A stretch of 64,000 nt of DNA from an uncultured Muribaculaceae bacterium (GTDB lineage Bacteria; Bacteroidota; Bacteroidia; Bacteroidales; Muribaculaceae): assembly GCA_910587425.1 (NCBI GenBank), contig CAJUKU010000002.1, forward strand, positions 186,001-250,000, in the 5' to 3' direction. The number at the start of each line of letters is the position of its first letter. Position 1 is the first letter of the stretch. The notes under the pieces were generated by a model. The model did not search any database, had not been told where the DNA came from, and saw nothing but the letters and a program-made list of their open reading frames with translations. The translations under genes and the position numbers were made by a program. Positions 63,779-64,000 of the stretch are shown piece by piece.

Positions 63779-64000
63779 ATGATCCGCAGAACCATAAAGG
63801 CATCAATCGTGGCACTCGCCCTCGCGGGTGCCACTTTTGCCAATGCCGACGAGAAAGTCACCGCCACCGCGGTCTACTACGCTCCGCTCTCGATGTCGCC
63901 CGCACAGGCACGTCAGGAAGCTATAACCCGCGCGCAGCTCGACGCGATCCGCACACGCTTCGGATCTTCGCTCACCGAAACAAACTTCACATTCATGCAG
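63779..64000 (+). CDS. exported protein, partial (continues beyond the window)
   Basis: The ATG at 63779, five bases after the previous stop, opens a frame that runs to the window end (74 codons). It starts with a clear signal peptide (MIRRTIKASIVALALAGATF, cleavage near ANA-DE). The mature part opens VTATAVYYAPLSMSPAQARQ, followed by an Ala-rich helix (EAITRAQLDAI). The helix resembles the start of LPP20/FlgT-like exported proteins, but too little is present for a call. It probably belongs to the same operon as the caspase-fold gene. Confidence 0.75.
   Translation, partial: MIRRTIKASIVALALAGATFANADEKVTATAVYYAPLSMSPAQARQEAITRAQLDAIRTRFGSSLTETNFTFMQ

Overview
This window reads as a chromosome segment of a Bacteroidota bacterium, order Bacteroidales. 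The family Muribaculaceae is my best guess, from the GC-rich codon use combined with this gene set. The order-level call rests on two SusC/SusD outer-membrane uptake pairs, the type IX secretion genes porX and porW/sprE, a FimA/Mfa-type (type V) pilus operon, many lipoproteins with SS-C lipoboxes, and repeated TAnnTTTG (-7) promoter boxes typical of the phylum.

Layout. 1-5114 (minus): a lipoprotein with two fibronectin-III-like domains, a SusC and a SusD cut by the window edge. 5577-11002 (plus): aroA, a small membrane protein with a CCGxHxxC motif, a ZnuB-type metal permease and a PorW/SprE-like TPR lipoprotein. 11003-17570: a second SusC/SusD pair (minus) flanked by two long intergenic repeat elements (A and B) that are inverted copies of each other and each have inverted-repeat ends. 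17582-28828 (minus): a six-gene efflux operon with one adaptor, one TolC-type channel, two complete RND pumps and two beta-propeller lipoproteins.

29182-42573 (plus): a U32 peptidase-family RNA-hydroxylation-type protein, galE, a DUF4105 protein, an alkaline-phosphatase-fold protein that lacks every expected catalytic residue, secA, a coiled-coil membrane protein, an MgtC-family protein and a Kef-type antiporter. 42728-51340: a pilus operon with a DUF3575 protein, an FimB/Mfa2-like anchor, three fimbrillins and a large tip-like protein whose C-terminal third lies in an abruptly AT-rich DNA patch. 51471-58633: porX, tsaE, a tiny membrane protein, a sigma-54 activator, phoH (minus), a small hypothetical protein, a cyclophilin and an M16 peptidase. 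58784-64000: an exported cluster with a propeller/OmpA-like protein, a caspase-fold TPR protein broken by a one-base frameshift, a CnaB-plus-barrel protein and a partial gene.

The strongest leads are the paired inverted elements around the second SusC/SusD operon, the G9 tract in that SusC signal peptide, the foreign-looking cassette in the pilus tip gene, the dead phosphatase next to secA, the two-pump operon with propeller lipoproteins, and the frameshifted caspase-like gene. No rRNA, tRNA, CRISPR array, transposase or reverse transcriptase was recognised.
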